DNA of 35,032 bases from Catenovulum agarivorans YM01 (GCF_000281085.1 NZ_JH767533.1:1-35032); one strand, 5' to 3'; positions 1 through 9,543 are shown, counted from the first letter of the stretch. Numbers and translations are program-made. Notes: generated by a model not told the origin, from the sequence alone.

Positions 1-120
1 AAATCAGGCCTTGGTTGCCGCTTAGAAATGAGTCCAACTTTATGGGGTCACTTCAATATGGTTGGGCTTTTTTGTATGTGCTTACTAACCTGTTTGCCAC
101 CAATGGTATCCCTACCGATT

Positions 121-640
121 GAAATTTTTCAAACAACATGCCCATTCACCTTTCTGATATTGGTGTTGCTACGTGTTCTGTTACCAGCAATCAAATTTTC
201 TTCGTGGCTGGGAGTTAAAAGCGCTGCTAGTTTGGTGGCAGGGAAGAATTGGGTATTGCTCGAAAAAACGCGGTGAATATATCCATGTACGCTTCGCTTT
301 TTCTTCCCTGAAAAAGAGATTTTTCGATCAACACTCCCATTCACCTTTCAAGCGCTGGTGTTGCGGTTAGAGTCGTTGCTAGTTTGGTAGCTAGGAGAAC
401 TAAACCATTGCGATGACAATTGTTGAAGCGACACATAAGTTGAAGGAAGGGATTGGGATTAATAAAGCAGACCGTACAAATCGTGGATGATTTGTCTCGA
501 GCTCCCATGGATGGGTTTACAGCGAGTCTGTGTATTAATCGCAATTCCTGACTGAATGGGAGCACCTTTTTTTAAGCGCTGTTAGTTTTATGGCAGGAGA
601 GGGAAGGTACTATCGTATCTAATTGCTGCTAGTTTAGAGA
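121..640. repeat. Degenerate intergenic repeat cluster
   Basis: The clearest pair is 121-170 against 316-365: CCCATTCACCTTTC is identical (141-154 and 336-349), and TGGTGTTGC follows at the same distance (161-169 and 356-364). A third, more diverged CACCTTT...AAGCGCTG copy lies at 563-581. A second word, GCTGCTAGTTTGGTGGCAGG-like, recurs near 224, 377, 579 and 626 with substitutions. The spacing of about 200 bp suggests decayed tandem copies of one element. No transposase or coding potential is present. Confidence 0.5.
239..310. repeat. 10-bp perfect inverted repeat
   Basis: CAGGGAAGAA (239-248) is the exact reverse complement of TTCTTCCCTG (301-310), with 52 nt between them. It could form the base of a long stem-loop inside the degenerate repeat cluster. 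Its role is unknown. Confidence 0.4.
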
Positions 641-681
641 CTGAGAGGATTAAGATATATGGAATATTTGTTGTCCGTAAC

Positions 682-722
682 TTGATCTAGATCACCACCT
701 ACCAACCACAAATAACTAATAA
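682..722 (+). promoter_or_regulatory. FNR box and -10 of the hemN promoter
   Basis: TTGATCTAGATCAC (682-695) matches the FNR consensus TTGAT-N4-ATCAA at every defined position except the last. A TAATAA -10-like hexamer lies at 717-722, giving an expected transcription start near 729-730. The box would then be centred close to -41, the position of FNR in class II activated promoters. The next gene is the oxygen-independent haem enzyme HemN, a typical FNR target, which supports the call. Confidence 0.75.
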
Positions 723-755
723 TAACGCTGAATAATTTAAACAACTGGTGGGCAT

Positions 756-2165
756 GTGGAAAACGTCGATAATTGGCAAACAAAAATATCTGTACAGCAA
801 AAACAAAAAATAATGTCGCTAGTAGAGACTTTTAATAGACCATGCCCACGATATACTTCTTACCCTACCGCTAAACAATTTATCCCATTAGAGGGTAGCG
901 AAGAACAAATCAATGAAAGTGAATTGTATGCAGAGTTAGACGGTAACCTAAAGACAGTAAGCTTGTACTTACATATCCCATTCTGCCAACAACTATGCTA
1001 TTACTGTGGTTGCCACAAATTTATCACGCAGAATAAAGAAAAAGGTCAAACCTATTTAAATTACTTAATTAAAGAAATTGAGCAGCGTGCTCCGAGTTTG
1101 CCAGCAGAGGTACAAGTAACTGACATACATTTAGGTGGTGGCACACCAACATTTTTCTCAGATGAACAATTACAAAGCTTAGCAAACGCATTAAAGGCCA
1201 ATTTTAATATCAGTGATAAATGTGAATGGGCAATAGAATTAGACCCGCGTACGCTTGATTCAACGCGTATCAACAACATTATTGATATAGGATTTAACCG
1301 CTTTAGTTTGGGCATTCAAGACTTTAATGACAAAACACAAATTGCGATAAATCGTCAGCAATCATACCAATCAATCGAATCGTTAATATTAGCCATTCGC
1401 CAGCGACAAGCAGCTACAACTAACTTTAGTATTAACTTTGATTTGGTTTATGGTTTACCACATCAAAACCAACAAACTTTTATGCAAACGCTAGAAAATG
1501 TTGTGAGCTTAAATCCAGACCGTATTGCTATGTTTAACTATGCGCATATGCCGAGCATGTTTCCATCGCAAGCGAAAATAAAACAGGCTGATTTGCCAAA
1601 TGCACAACTAAAAGTGGCGATATTAATTGACGCAATTAACTATTTAGAGATAAATGGCTATCGTCAAGTCGGTTTAGATCACTTCGTCAAAGCAGATGAT
1701 AATCTCTATCAGGCACAACAAAATGAAACACTGATTCGAAACTTTCAAGGTTATGCGGCTAGTGCAACGCAAGTCACGTTGGGCTTGGGTGTGTCTGCCA
1801 TTTCAGACTATTCAGTGGCTATGTTGCAAAACGACAAAAGTTTAAAGTGTTACTACCAAGCGCTAGACCTACAACAAACAGCATTTGCTAAAGTTATATT
1901 TAGAAGTAATCAAGATAAACAGAGAGCACTAATAATTGATAATTTATTGTGTCACTTAATGTTGCCAATTCAACAGATACCACAAAGAGATTTTGCAGAA
2001 GAGTGGCGACAACTTAGAATATTGGTAAGTCTAGGTTTATTAACGATTGAACGGCATAAAATTGTGTTAACTGAAGTTGGGCAGATATTCATTCGCAATG
2101 TTGCACAGGTATTTGACAGTTATAACAAATTGAGTCATGTTAACGGCTTCTCGAATGCAGTATAA
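756..2165 (+). CDS. hemN: Oxygen-independent coproporphyrinogen III oxidase HemN
   Basis: Radical-SAM enzyme that decarboxylates coproporphyrinogen III to protoporphyrinogen IX without oxygen, in cytoplasmic haem synthesis. The 469-residue protein matches HemN along its length: the RYTSYPTA segment near residue 32, the iron-sulfur motif CxxxCxxC (C77, C81, C84) with the adjacent C86, GGGTPT near residue 127, and the C-terminal HemN domain. These separate it from HemW, which lacks the extra N-terminal segment. The start is GTG at 756 after a weak GGTGGG; an in-frame ATG at 813 has no ribosome binding site but would still keep the RYTSYP segment. An FNR box sits about 60 bp upstream, so anaerobic induction is likely. 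Confidence 0.93.
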   Translation: MENVDNWQTKISVQQKQKIMSLVETFNRPCPRYTSYPTAKQFIPLEGSEEQINESELYAELDGNLKTVSLYLHIPFCQQLCYYCGCHKFITQNKEKGQTYLNYLIKEIEQRAPSLPAEVQVTDIHLGGGTPTFFSDEQLQSLANALKANFNISDKCEWAIELDPRTLDSTRINNIIDIGFNRFSLGIQDFNDKTQIAINRQQSYQSIESLILAIRQRQAATTNFSINFDLVYGLPHQNQQTFMQTLENVVSLNPDRIAMFNYAHMPSMFPSQAKIKQADLPNAQLKVAILIDAINYLEINGYRQVGLDHFVKADDNLYQAQQNETLIRNFQGYAASATQVTLGLGVSAISDYSVAMLQNDKSLKCYYQALDLQQTAFAKVIFRSNQDKQRALIIDNLLCHLMLPIQQIPQRDFAEEWRQLRILVSLGLLTIERHKIVLTEVGQIFIRNVAQVFDSYNKLSHVNGFSNAV

Positions 2166-2265
2166 ACCTGTGGTTATTGGCTCTAATTAATAGTCAGCGA
2201 ACAGATTGATAACCATAGAGTCATACTGTGGTGAGTTGTAATTTGACACATGACCGGATTTAATA

Positions 2266-3810
2266 ATGAGAAGAAATCAGCACACGATTGACAAAGAAGT
2301 ACTCGTGCAGGCCAATGAAGAGCTAGTATCTACCACTGATTTAAGAGGGGTTATTACTTACGCAAATGAAGCTTTTATTCGTGTTAGCGGCTTTACGAAA
2401 GAAGAACTGATAGGTAAAAACCATAATTTAGTCCGCCATCCGGACATGCCAAAACAGGCTTTTGCCGATATGTGGCAAAAGCTCCAAGCTGGTCGCTCAT
2501 GGCGAGGTATTGTCAAAAATCGATGTAAACAAGGCGAATACTATTGGGTTGATGCTTTTGTTACCCCCATACAGCAAGGCGGTAAAGTAACTGGATACCA
2601 ATCGGTAAGAACCCGACCTGAACCAACACATAAACAAAAAGCCCAAACTTTTTATCAATCTTTGCAGCGCGGTGCGGGCAATAAATTTGCCTTTAACTTT
2701 AAGCACAAATTAATTGGTGCAGTAGCTTCTAGCTTGCTCCTTTTAGCTTTACTCGCACACTTAGCTTCAACTACCGCTGCTTTATTAACGGCTGGTTTAA
2801 TTATTTTATTGTTAGGAATTTTTTACCAAGAATTATTTGTAATGCCGAATAAGCTTAACCAATTAAAGTCGAGCAGAGATGATGTAACGCGAGAGATCCT
2901 ATATGGATCTTCAGACGCAGGTTTACTTGAGCATATTATGGCTTTCGAAAAATCTCGCAACAATACTGTGATTGGTCGGTTTAATGACTTAACTTATACG
3001 TTAGATAATGTAGTCAGTGATCTTAAAAACTTAATTGAACAAGCTAACTCAAATACACAAGAGCAAAACTTTCAATTGTCGCAAGTAGCAGCTGCGATGA
3101 ATGAACTTTCTGCGAGCGCTCAAGAGATAGCGAATAACACAAGTTCGACTGCAAGCACAGTGGGTGATATTCAACGAGATTGTGCCAATGCAGACCAAAT
3201 TTTAATGGATAATGCAAAAGAAATGCAGCAGTTGTCTGATATGGTACACACTGCGGCGGAATCAGCGGATACGCTCAAGGAGCAAGCGGAAAAAGTTCAG
3301 CAAGTGATGGATGAAATTAGTAGTATTGCGGAACAAACCAACTTGTTGGCTTTAAATGCTGCAATTGAATCAGCTCGAGCGGGTGAACATGGTCGTGGTT
3401 TTGCAGTTGTTGCGGATGAGGTTAGGGCTTTATCTAGTCGCACACAACATTCTGCAAGTACCATCCAAACTAGCATTCAATCTATGTATCAGACGATAGA
3501 AAGTTGGCTAGCGACCATGCATAAAAGTGAACAGCAAGCGTTACATTGTAATGGCAAAGCGGCAGAAGCAAGTCAGTTAGTTGATCATATCACGAAAATG
3601 ATTGATGAAATTTCTACCTTGTCGATTCAAATTGCAACTGCAGCAACCCAACAAGGCGCTGCATGTGAACAAATTAATGTAAATATTCAAGCTGTAGATG
3701 GTTTGTCTTCAGAAAGTTTAACTTTAGTTAGTAAACTTGATGATGATGCGGTTCAGTTGTCCAACACGACTGAATATATTCATAGCATGGCACAAACCTT
3801 TAAGGTTTAA
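2266..3810 (+). CDS. aer: Aer-like PAS aerotaxis receptor (methyl-accepting chemotaxis protein)
   Basis: Membrane-anchored redox/oxygen sensor for chemotaxis. An N-terminal PAS domain (about 15-115) has the Aer hallmark [12 protein letters not shown]57, H58, D60 and W79 fall at the same numbers as residues implicated in FAD binding in E. coli Aer. A hydrophobic hairpin follows (about 148-190), then a cytoplasmic signalling domain with the conserved methyl-accepting tip (about 345-400, [19 protein letters not shown]). I do not recognise a canonical HAMP domain after the membrane segment. The length of 514 is close to E. coli Aer (506). The Shine-Dalgarno is poor. Lying 100 bp after FNR-linked hemN fits an oxygen-response theme. 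The ligand is inferred from the family. Confidence 0.85.
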   Translation: MRRNQHTIDKEVLVQANEELVSTTDLRGVITYANEAFIRVSGFTKEELIGKNHNLVRHPDMPKQAFADMWQKLQAGRSWRGIVKNRCKQGEYYWVDAFVTPIQQGGKVTGYQSVRTRPEPTHKQKAQTFYQSLQRGAGNKFAFNFKHKLIGAVASSLLLLALLAHLASTTAALLTAGLIILLLGIFYQELFVMPNKLNQLKSSRDDVTREILYGSSDAGLLEHIMAFEKSRNNTVIGRFNDLTYTLDNVVSDLKNLIEQANSNTQEQNFQLSQVAAAMNELSASAQEIANNTSSTASTVGDIQRDCANADQILMDNAKEMQQLSDMVHTAAESADTLKEQAEKVQQVMDEISSIAEQTNLLALNAAIESARAGEHGRGFAVVADEVRALSSRTQHSASTIQTSIQSMYQTIESWLATMHKSEQQALHCNGKAAEASQLVDHITKMIDEISTLSIQIATAATQQGAACEQINVNIQAVDGLSSESLTLVSKLDDDAVQLSNTTEYIHSMAQTFKV

Positions 3811-5616
3811 TTAATCAAAGCGGTTGAGGTAGTTATTTACCTCAGCCAAAAATGCATGACCATACTTTTCTAATTTACGTTTACCAACCCCACTAACCAA
3901 TAACATCTGCTGTTCAGATGTAGGTTGGACAATACACATATCCACTAAAGTCGCATCATTAAATATAATATAAGGCGGCACATCTTGTTGGTCGGCTATT
4001 TGTTTTCTAAGCTGGCGTAAGCGTTCAAACAAACGTTTATCATGGTTAGGTTTAACTTTGCCTTTTTGTTCTTTAGCGATTTCTTTGCTTTGGTTAATTC
4101 TTGGTTCAGCTAGTTGCAAAGTCACGTCACCGCGTAAATACGGCCGCGCAAGTTCGGTGAGCTTAAGGTGGGCATTATCTGTAATATCTATGCGTAATAA
4201 TCCCAAGTGTACCAACTGACGCGCAACACTTATCCAATACTCATGGCTTTTACTTTTACCTATGCCATAAACGGACAATTTATTATGTTCAAGTTCACGC
4301 ACTCTTTGTGTATTGGCACCGCGCAAAACATCTATCACATAATTAAAGCCAGCATTTTGGCCGATACGGTAAATGCAGGATAAAACCTTTTGTGCATCTA
4401 CTAAACCATCGTATTTTTTTGGTGGGTCGATACATATGTCGCAGTTACCACAAGCGCTGTTGCGGTTTTCGCCAAAATAATTGAGCAGAACTAAACGACG
4501 ACAGGTTTCGCTATGTGCTAGTGACAGCATAGAATCGAATTTATGATTTTCTATCTGAGCGCGTTCGAGGTTTTCATTTTGTTCGATTAACCAACGCACG
4601 CGGTCAGCATCGGCATATTCGTATAATAAGATGGCTTCGCTGTCTAAGCCATCTCGACCGGCGCGACCTGTTTCTTGATAAAAACTTTCAATTGAGCGTG
4701 GAATGTCATAGTGGACAACAAAACGTACATCAGGTTTATTGATACCCATACCAAAAGCTACGGTAGCAACCATAATTTGAATATCATCTTTTAACCAAGC
4801 TGTCTGCGCAGTTTCTCTTTGCTCAAAGGTTAAACCTGCATGATAGGCCGCAGCTGCATAATTGTGCCTTTGCAGATATTCAGCTACTTCTTCAACGCGT
4901 TTACGTGATGTGCAATACACTATACCTGCTTGTTGTGATTTTTCTTTAACTATGGCTTCAAGCTGATTGAGTGGTCGAAATTTTTCTTGTTGAATGTAAC
5001 GAATATTCGGCCGATCAAAACTGCCGACATAATGGTGTGGATTGCTTAAGTTAAGCAGACGACTAATATCTTGTTGAGTCGCGTTATCCGCTGTGGCAGT
5101 TAATGCAATAAACGGCGTGCGTGGAAAGTAGTTTTTGAGCTGCCCTAGTTGGGCATAGTCGGGCCTAAAATCGTGTCCCCATTGTGAAATACAATGCGCT
5201 TCATCTATTGCAACTAAGTTAGGTGGAAACTGTGACAACCTATCTAAAAAAGCTGGCTGCATCAGTTTTTCAGGTGCTACGTATAAAACTTTTATCTGGT
5301 GGTGATTAACCTGAGTAAGAATTTCTTCTTGTTGTTGGTAATCTAGAGTTGAGTTTAAATAAGCAGCCGCTACACCTAATGATTCTAATTGCGCAACTTG
5401 ATCCTGCATTAACGCTATTAACGGCGAAATAACAATGGCATAACCAGCTAAGCTGATAGCCGGAATTTGATAACAGAGAGATTTACCGCTGCCGGTTGGC
5501 ATTATGGTTAAGCAATCTTGGCCTTGCATAACAGCCTCTACGACTTGCTGTTGGCCGGGACGAAATTCACTGTAACCAAAAACAGTTTGTAATGTGGTTA
5601 ATGCTGGACTAGACAC
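3811..5616 (-). CDS. recQ: ATP-dependent DNA helicase RecQ
   Basis: 3'-5' superfamily 2 DNA helicase acting in recombination repair and stalled-fork processing. Order of parts in 601 residues: Walker A GSGKS (K45), DEAH box 138-141 followed by the RecQ aromatic-rich loop, helicase C domain with [10 protein letters not shown] near 314-323, zinc-binding cysteines C372, C389, C392 and C395, winged-helix RQC region, and a C-terminal HRDC domain (about 525-600). The length matches bacterial RecQ. Its stop codon starts at the base after the aer stop, so the two genes converge with no intergenic DNA. Confidence 0.96.
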   Translation of the reverse strand: MSSPALTTLQTVFGYSEFRPGQQQVVEAVMQGQDCLTIMPTGSGKSLCYQIPAISLAGYAIVISPLIALMQDQVAQLESLGVAAAYLNSTLDYQQQEEILTQVNHHQIKVLYVAPEKLMQPAFLDRLSQFPPNLVAIDEAHCISQWGHDFRPDYAQLGQLKNYFPRTPFIALTATADNATQQDISRLLNLSNPHHYVGSFDRPNIRYIQQEKFRPLNQLEAIVKEKSQQAGIVYCTSRKRVEEVAEYLQRHNYAAAAYHAGLTFEQRETAQTAWLKDDIQIMVATVAFGMGINKPDVRFVVHYDIPRSIESFYQETGRAGRDGLDSEAILLYEYADADRVRWLIEQNENLERAQIENHKFDSMLSLAHSETCRRLVLLNYFGENRNSACGNCDICIDPPKKYDGLVDAQKVLSCIYRIGQNAGFNYVIDVLRGANTQRVRELEHNKLSVYGIGKSKSHEYWISVARQLVHLGLLRIDITDNAHLKLTELARPYLRGDVTLQLAEPRINQSKEIAKEQKGKVKPNHDKRLFERLRQLRKQIADQQDVPPYIIFNDATLVDMCIVQPTSEQQMLLVSGVGKRKLEKYGHAFLAEVNNYLNRFD

Positions 5617-5670
5617 GAGGGCTCCTAATTTAGCGAGCCGCTATATTAACTTATTTATCTGTTACTCGGG

Positions 5671-5713
5671 ATAACTAAGTTGTGTTTATCCAGATTAAAT
5701 CCAACTTAGTTAT
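5671..5713. repeat. 12-bp perfect inverted repeat upstream of recQ
   Basis: ATAACTAAGTTG (5671-5682) and CAACTTAGTTAT (5702-5713) are exact reverse complements with a 19-nt loop. The pair lies between the peroxidase gene stop and the recQ start, both on the minus strand. No T-run follows on the minus strand, so it is not a convincing intrinsic terminator. It could be a protein-binding site or an RNA stem in the recQ leader. Confidence 0.5.
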
Positions 5714-5746
5714 GCTGGGGAGCTGTGGGTCGTTAGGCTCAGCCGT

Positions 5747-6322
5747 TTACAGAATTTGTTTTATTTTTTCTTCAAGTTCACTATCCAGTGGTTCTGTACG
5801 TGAAGAATATACTTCAACAAACTTACCGTTTTTATCAACTAAGTATTTGTAAAAATTCCATTTAGGTGAGGTATCAGCTGCTTCAATTAGTTTTTTATAA
5901 AACGGGTTGGCATCACTGCCGCGCACTTCAGATGTTTCCAACATAGTAAAAGTTACACCATAGTTTAGATAACAAACTTCAGCGGTTTTTTCTGCATCAT
6001 CATGTTCTTGAAAAAAGTTGTCAGACGGAAAGCCGACTATTTCCAACCCTTGCGCTTGGTATTTTTTATACAGGGCTTCTAGCTGTTTAAACTGTGGAGT
6101 AAAACCACATTTACTTGCGGTATTGACTACGAGAAGTGTTTTGCCTGTAAACTTATCGCAAAAATTAATCATTTCTTTGCTACGCAGTTTTCGTGCTGAG
6201 TAATTAAGTATGTCCGGACAGCTATTGGCACTGGCAATTGTTGGTGTGTCCGCACTAGATACGGGGGCTGTTACGGTTAAAGCTAACATGGTGAACAGCG
6301 CTGGCATAATATGTTTGTTCAT
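5747..6322 (-). CDS. Exported glutathione peroxidase-like thiol peroxidase
   Basis: Member of the GPx/BtuE family, which reduces hydroperoxides using thioredoxin or glutathione. The N-terminus (about 1-24) is a signal peptide, so the product is probably periplasmic. The peroxidatic cysteine is C72 in NTASKCGFTPQ; C117 in the EVCYLNYGVTF segment is the likely resolving cysteine of the thioredoxin-dependent type; W155-N156 supply two further tetrad residues. The usual FPCNQF segment reads FPSDNF, so the tetrad Gln position appears to be Asn (N102). The start is ATG with a good GGAAGTGAG ribosome binding site. 191 residues fits the family plus a leader. The electron donor is not visible from sequence. 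Confidence 0.85.
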   Translation of the reverse strand: MNKHIMPALFTMLALTVTAPVSSADTPTIASANSCPDILNYSARKLRSKEMINFCDKFTGKTLLVVNTASKCGFTPQFKQLEALYKKYQAQGLEIVGFPSDNFFQEHDDAEKTAEVCYLNYGVTFTMLETSEVRGSDANPFYKKLIEAADTSPKWNFYKYLVDKNGKFVEVYSSRTEPLDSELEEKIKQIL

Positions 6323-6376
6323 GTTCTCACTTCCAAAGTTTAAAGAGTTAGGTTTAATGTTTATTAGACCAGAATG

Positions 6377-6832
6377 TTAGATAAAATATTGCACTGGTAC
6401 TTCGAAGTATTCGGCAAAAGCCTGCATGTGGCGTAACGTTAATTGCCTTTTACCATTTACCAGCTCAGAGATAATGCTTTGTGGCACTATATGGCTCAAA
6501 TCTTTTTGCTTGGTATTGTGTTGGCGCATTAACGCTGCCAATTTTTTATTAGCCGTTAAAATGTCCTGACTTTGGGTTTGATAAACTTCAATTTGTTGAA
6601 TGAGTTTGTCGAGTAACAGTGCTAATAAGGCATTTTGTTCGCAGTCAATTTCACTCAAGCTTTCAAGCAATGTCAGAGCCAAATTTAAGCCTTGTTCATT
6701 GTGTATGTTGAGCGCACAAATTTGGATCACATCAAGCAGTTGCTTAGCTTGTTTTGTGTCGAGTTGGATAACTGCATTGTTAGTTAATAAATCAGCTAGC
6801 GAAGTTTTATTAAATTCAAACTGTGCATTCAT
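6377..6832 (-). CDS. HigA-like (COG5499-type) XRE DNA-binding protein
   Basis: Small 151-residue protein. The last 60 residues form a helix-turn-helix of the HigA antitoxin type (KQKDLSHIVPQSIISELVNGKRQLTLRHM, in part), ending in the AEYFEVPVQYFI tail typical of these proteins. The N-terminal 90 residues are predicted helical with no motif I recognise. It starts 11 nt after the stop of the hybrid kinase gene on the same strand, so the two are probably co-transcribed. No HigB/RelE-like toxin is adjacent on either side. It is therefore either a solitary regulator or an orphan antitoxin. Targets are unknown. Confidence 0.7.
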   Translation of the reverse strand: MNAQFEFNKTSLADLLTNNAVIQLDTKQAKQLLDVIQICALNIHNEQGLNLALTLLESLSEIDCEQNALLALLLDKLIQQIEVYQTQSQDILTANKKLAALMRQHNTKQKDLSHIVPQSIISELVNGKRQLTLRHMQAFAEYFEVPVQYFI

Positions 6833-6843
6833 AAATGGTATCT

Positions 6844-9543
6844 CTATAGTTTGTTTGATAAAACATTCAGTAGGGTAGAATGCAAAACCGATAGCTCAAA
6901 TGGTTTGGGGACATGCGCCAAAATGCCAGCATCAAAACAAGCTTGTTTGTCTTCTACTGATACATTTGCACTGAGGGCAACGATTGGAACATCTATGCCA
7001 TTTTCATGCTGGAGTATTTGTTTACTCGCTTGAATGCCATCTAATTCAGGCATTTGAATATCCATTAGTATTAAATCATAAGTACATTGTTTAACAGCAT
7101 TAACTGCTTGTAAGCCATTTTCAACTAAGGTCAATTCTGCGCCTAACGATTCCATATGAAACGCAATAATTTGTTGGTTAATCTCGTTATCTTCTGCTAT
7201 TAACACCATAGAGCCATTTAATATTTGTTTTAACTGCTGTTCTAAAGGAATTTTAGGTGGTGGTGTTATTGCTTGTTGCACCGCTGATTTAAATGTTAAT
7301 TCAAACCAAAATTGGGTGCCAATGCCGGTTTGACTTCTGCACTGTAGTTGCCCGTCCATTAATTCCACTAGGGTTTTACTAATTGCTAAACCTAAGCCCG
7401 TGCCACCGTATTTGCGAGTGATACTAGAGTCGGCTTGTGTAAAAGATTTAAAAATATTGTTGACCCTGTTGCCATCAATCCCTATTCCTGTGTCGATTAC
7501 TTCAAACAAAATTTTATTCGCATTCGTTAAGTCAGTATTTCTGCTGTTGGTAATACGCACAGTCACGCCACCCGTTTCAGTAAACTTGAGTGCGTTACTG
7601 CATAAATTAAATAAGACTTGTTGTAATCTATGTTCGTCTCCAACTAACCAATCACTGCCATTGCCTTGGTATTCAACTTTGAATGCGAGATTTTTTAAGT
7701 TTGCTTGATTTTCAAATAAGTCTTTAATTTTTGAAGTTAATTTTCTGATGGAAAACGGGCTGATTTCTAATTCGATATTGCCCGTTTCTATTTTTGATAC
7801 ATCCAATATATCGCTTATCAAAGATAATAAAGCCTTAGATGCTTGTTGCATTTTACTCAGCAGGTTATTTTGTTCAGTTGATAATGGTGTTTTAACTAAC
7901 ATGTTGCTTAAACCCAATATTGCGTTAAGCGGTGTTCTGAGCTCATGACTCATATTTGCTAAAAAATAAGTTTTTTGTATGGTTGCTTGTTCGGCTTTAA
8001 TTTTTTCTCTGTTGAGCTCTCTAGTTTTTAGTTTAACCTGACGCTCAACAAAAGTATGGCTGCTGGTAAGCCACAAAATAAAGGTTTGCAGCATAATGGT
8101 TAAAATAACACCAACCACTAATATCAACCAACTTCCCCAATCTTTTTTGGCTATAAATTCAGAGCTACTGGCTCCTATTTGTAAGTGCCACACTTGATCC
8201 AGAATGTTGATTTGTTCTAGTTGGAGCAAATCAACATTTTTCTCAGGAAGTTGCTGAAATAACACGACGCCACTGTTAGTCGTTAAATCAACTTTGTAGT
8301 CTAAATTAGCCTGTTCATTTAAATATCTTTGCAATAGGTTGGCGATTAGTCTGCTAGAAGGAATAATCAGCACACAGTGCCCAGTTACCACTTGTTTTTC
8401 TATGATAGGAGTAAAGATAAAAAATGCAGGTTCAGCACCTTGTTGCTGTTGGAGTAATATGGGGGCGGTGATAGTACTTTTAGCCAATTTTTCAGCGCGT
8501 ATCAGTGCGTGTGAGCGCAACTGTTCAGAGCCAAGATCTAACCCAAGCATAGTTGTTATAAATGGGCTATCAGGATAAATATAAGTAATTGGATATATAT
8601 GCGGCAACACTGAATAATCTATGGTTTGGATGAGGAAATTGTCGTGGCTGGTGCGCATTTGTGCTAAAAAGTTTTGTTTATCGCTGCGAGCAAGTTTAGG
8701 CATCCATGCCACAGCAAAAATAGCATCATGTTGTAAAATTACTTGCTGTGAAAAATCATCAAACTCTTGTTGGCTAATATGCTTTTGACTAACAAATAAA
8801 CCAGAATATGCTCGGGCATATGCCTGATAACGGGCTATTTCATTGACTAGGGCTGTTGCGACTTGGTTCGCCTCTTTTAATAAGGCTTGTTGTGGAACTT
8901 GACTTTGCTCTGCGCGATTAAATGCAAATACAATAATAACGAGTGCAAGCACCATGATTGAAGGGGTAATGACTTGATAAAGCTTTTTATGTAGTTTTAG
9001 TTTATGCCGATAAAGTATAACTAAGGTAATAGGGCCAACGAATAAACTGCCAAGTAAATCACCAACCCACCAGGTAAACCAAGTAAAAGGCACATCGGCT
9101 AGATTAATGTAAGAAAAGCTCACTAAACTGAGCGCACCTATACTAGCGGAGACTAAACAGCTTAACGGTCCCGCTTTGAGTAAAAAAATGCGAATACGGC
9201 TTATCGATACTAGCCACTCACCATTGCGAATTTGTTTGTTCAGTAATTTATAGCCAAATGCTGCCTGCAACATAGCGCCAGTACCGAGCAACATAGCAAA
9301 TAACACACTGGCTGATGAGATGCTTTGCACCACGGTTAAATTCGCTAGGGTGGAGCCGATTAAAACACCCGGTAAAATGCCGCGACCCCAAACCAAAACC
9401 AATGCAAGCGCTACGCCCGCTGCTGGCCACATAGCACTGGCAAAACCAGGCGGAATTGCCAAAAGCAAACCTAGTTTAGCTGCTAAAAAGTATAATAAGC
9501 AGGTTGCAAAATTTAATAATATTAGCCGTTGTGATGTCTGCAT
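6844..9543 (-). CDS. MASE1-CHASE hybrid sensor histidine kinase/response regulator
   Basis: Inner-membrane sensor kinase of 899 residues. It begins with a MASE1-type multi-pass membrane domain (about 1-200), followed by a CHASE-type periplasmic sensor domain (about 215-465; its YARAYSGLF and AVAWMPKL segments are typical), a further membrane segment (about 470-490) and a short coiled linker. HisKA follows with H533 in MSHELRTPLN, then HATPase_c with GTGLGLAIS, and a C-terminal receiver with phospho-acceptor D828 in LMDIQMPELDG. There is no Hpt domain, so phosphate would have to move to a separate Hpt protein; the kinase ending at 22505 carries one. CHASE and MASE1 ligands are generally unknown. 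The ATG has no clear ribosome binding site. Confidence 0.88.
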   Translation of the reverse strand: MQTSQRLILLNFATCLLYFLAAKLGLLLAIPPGFASAMWPAAGVALALVLVWGRGILPGVLIGSTLANLTVVQSISSASVLFAMLLGTGAMLQAAFGYKLLNKQIRNGEWLVSISRIRIFLLKAGPLSCLVSASIGALSLVSFSYINLADVPFTWFTWWVGDLLGSLFVGPITLVILYRHKLKLHKKLYQVITPSIMVLALVIIVFAFNRAEQSQVPQQALLKEANQVATALVNEIARYQAYARAYSGLFVSQKHISQQEFDDFSQQVILQHDAIFAVAWMPKLARSDKQNFLAQMRTSHDNFLIQTIDYSVLPHIYPITYIYPDSPFITTMLGLDLGSEQLRSHALIRAEKLAKSTITAPILLQQQQGAEPAFFIFTPIIEKQVVTGHCVLIIPSSRLIANLLQRYLNEQANLDYKVDLTTNSGVVLFQQLPEKNVDLLQLEQINILDQVWHLQIGASSSEFIAKKDWGSWLILVVGVILTIMLQTFILWLTSSHTFVERQVKLKTRELNREKIKAEQATIQKTYFLANMSHELRTPLNAILGLSNMLVKTPLSTEQNNLLSKMQQASKALLSLISDILDVSKIETGNIELEISPFSIRKLTSKIKDLFENQANLKNLAFKVEYQGNGSDWLVGDEHRLQQVLFNLCSNALKFTETGGVTVRITNSRNTDLTNANKILFEVIDTGIGIDGNRVNNIFKSFTQADSSITRKYGGTGLGLAISKTLVELMDGQLQCRSQTGIGTQFWFELTFKSAVQQAITPPPKIPLEQQLKQILNGSMVLIAEDNEINQQIIAFHMESLGAELTLVENGLQAVNAVKQCTYDLILMDIQMPELDGIQASKQILQHENGIDVPIVALSANVSVEDKQACFDAGILAHVPKPFELSVLHSTLLNVLSNKL

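Larger units (their letters stand above)
1..681. other. Gene-free stretch with degenerate repeats
   Basis: No believable gene was found here. The open frames are short (under 85 codons), lie on both strands, overlap each other and match no protein family I recognise. The stretch is built of recurring non-coding words (listed as separate repeat features) and then runs into the hemN promoter. It also contains CCATGGATGG-type words (504-515) and ATCCATGTACGC (281-292), which resemble dispersed intergenic repeats I associate with marine gammaproteobacteria. That resemblance is from memory, not from a search. Confidence 0.6.

Noticed and set aside
28-565. Short overlapping open frames of 65-82 codons on both strands
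   Set aside because: They overlap one another in a repeat-rich region, lack ribosome binding sites and family similarity, and look like chance frames.
6377-6832. A complete HigBA toxin-antitoxin module
   Set aside because: No toxin-sized gene is adjacent; the neighbours are a kinase and a peroxidase.
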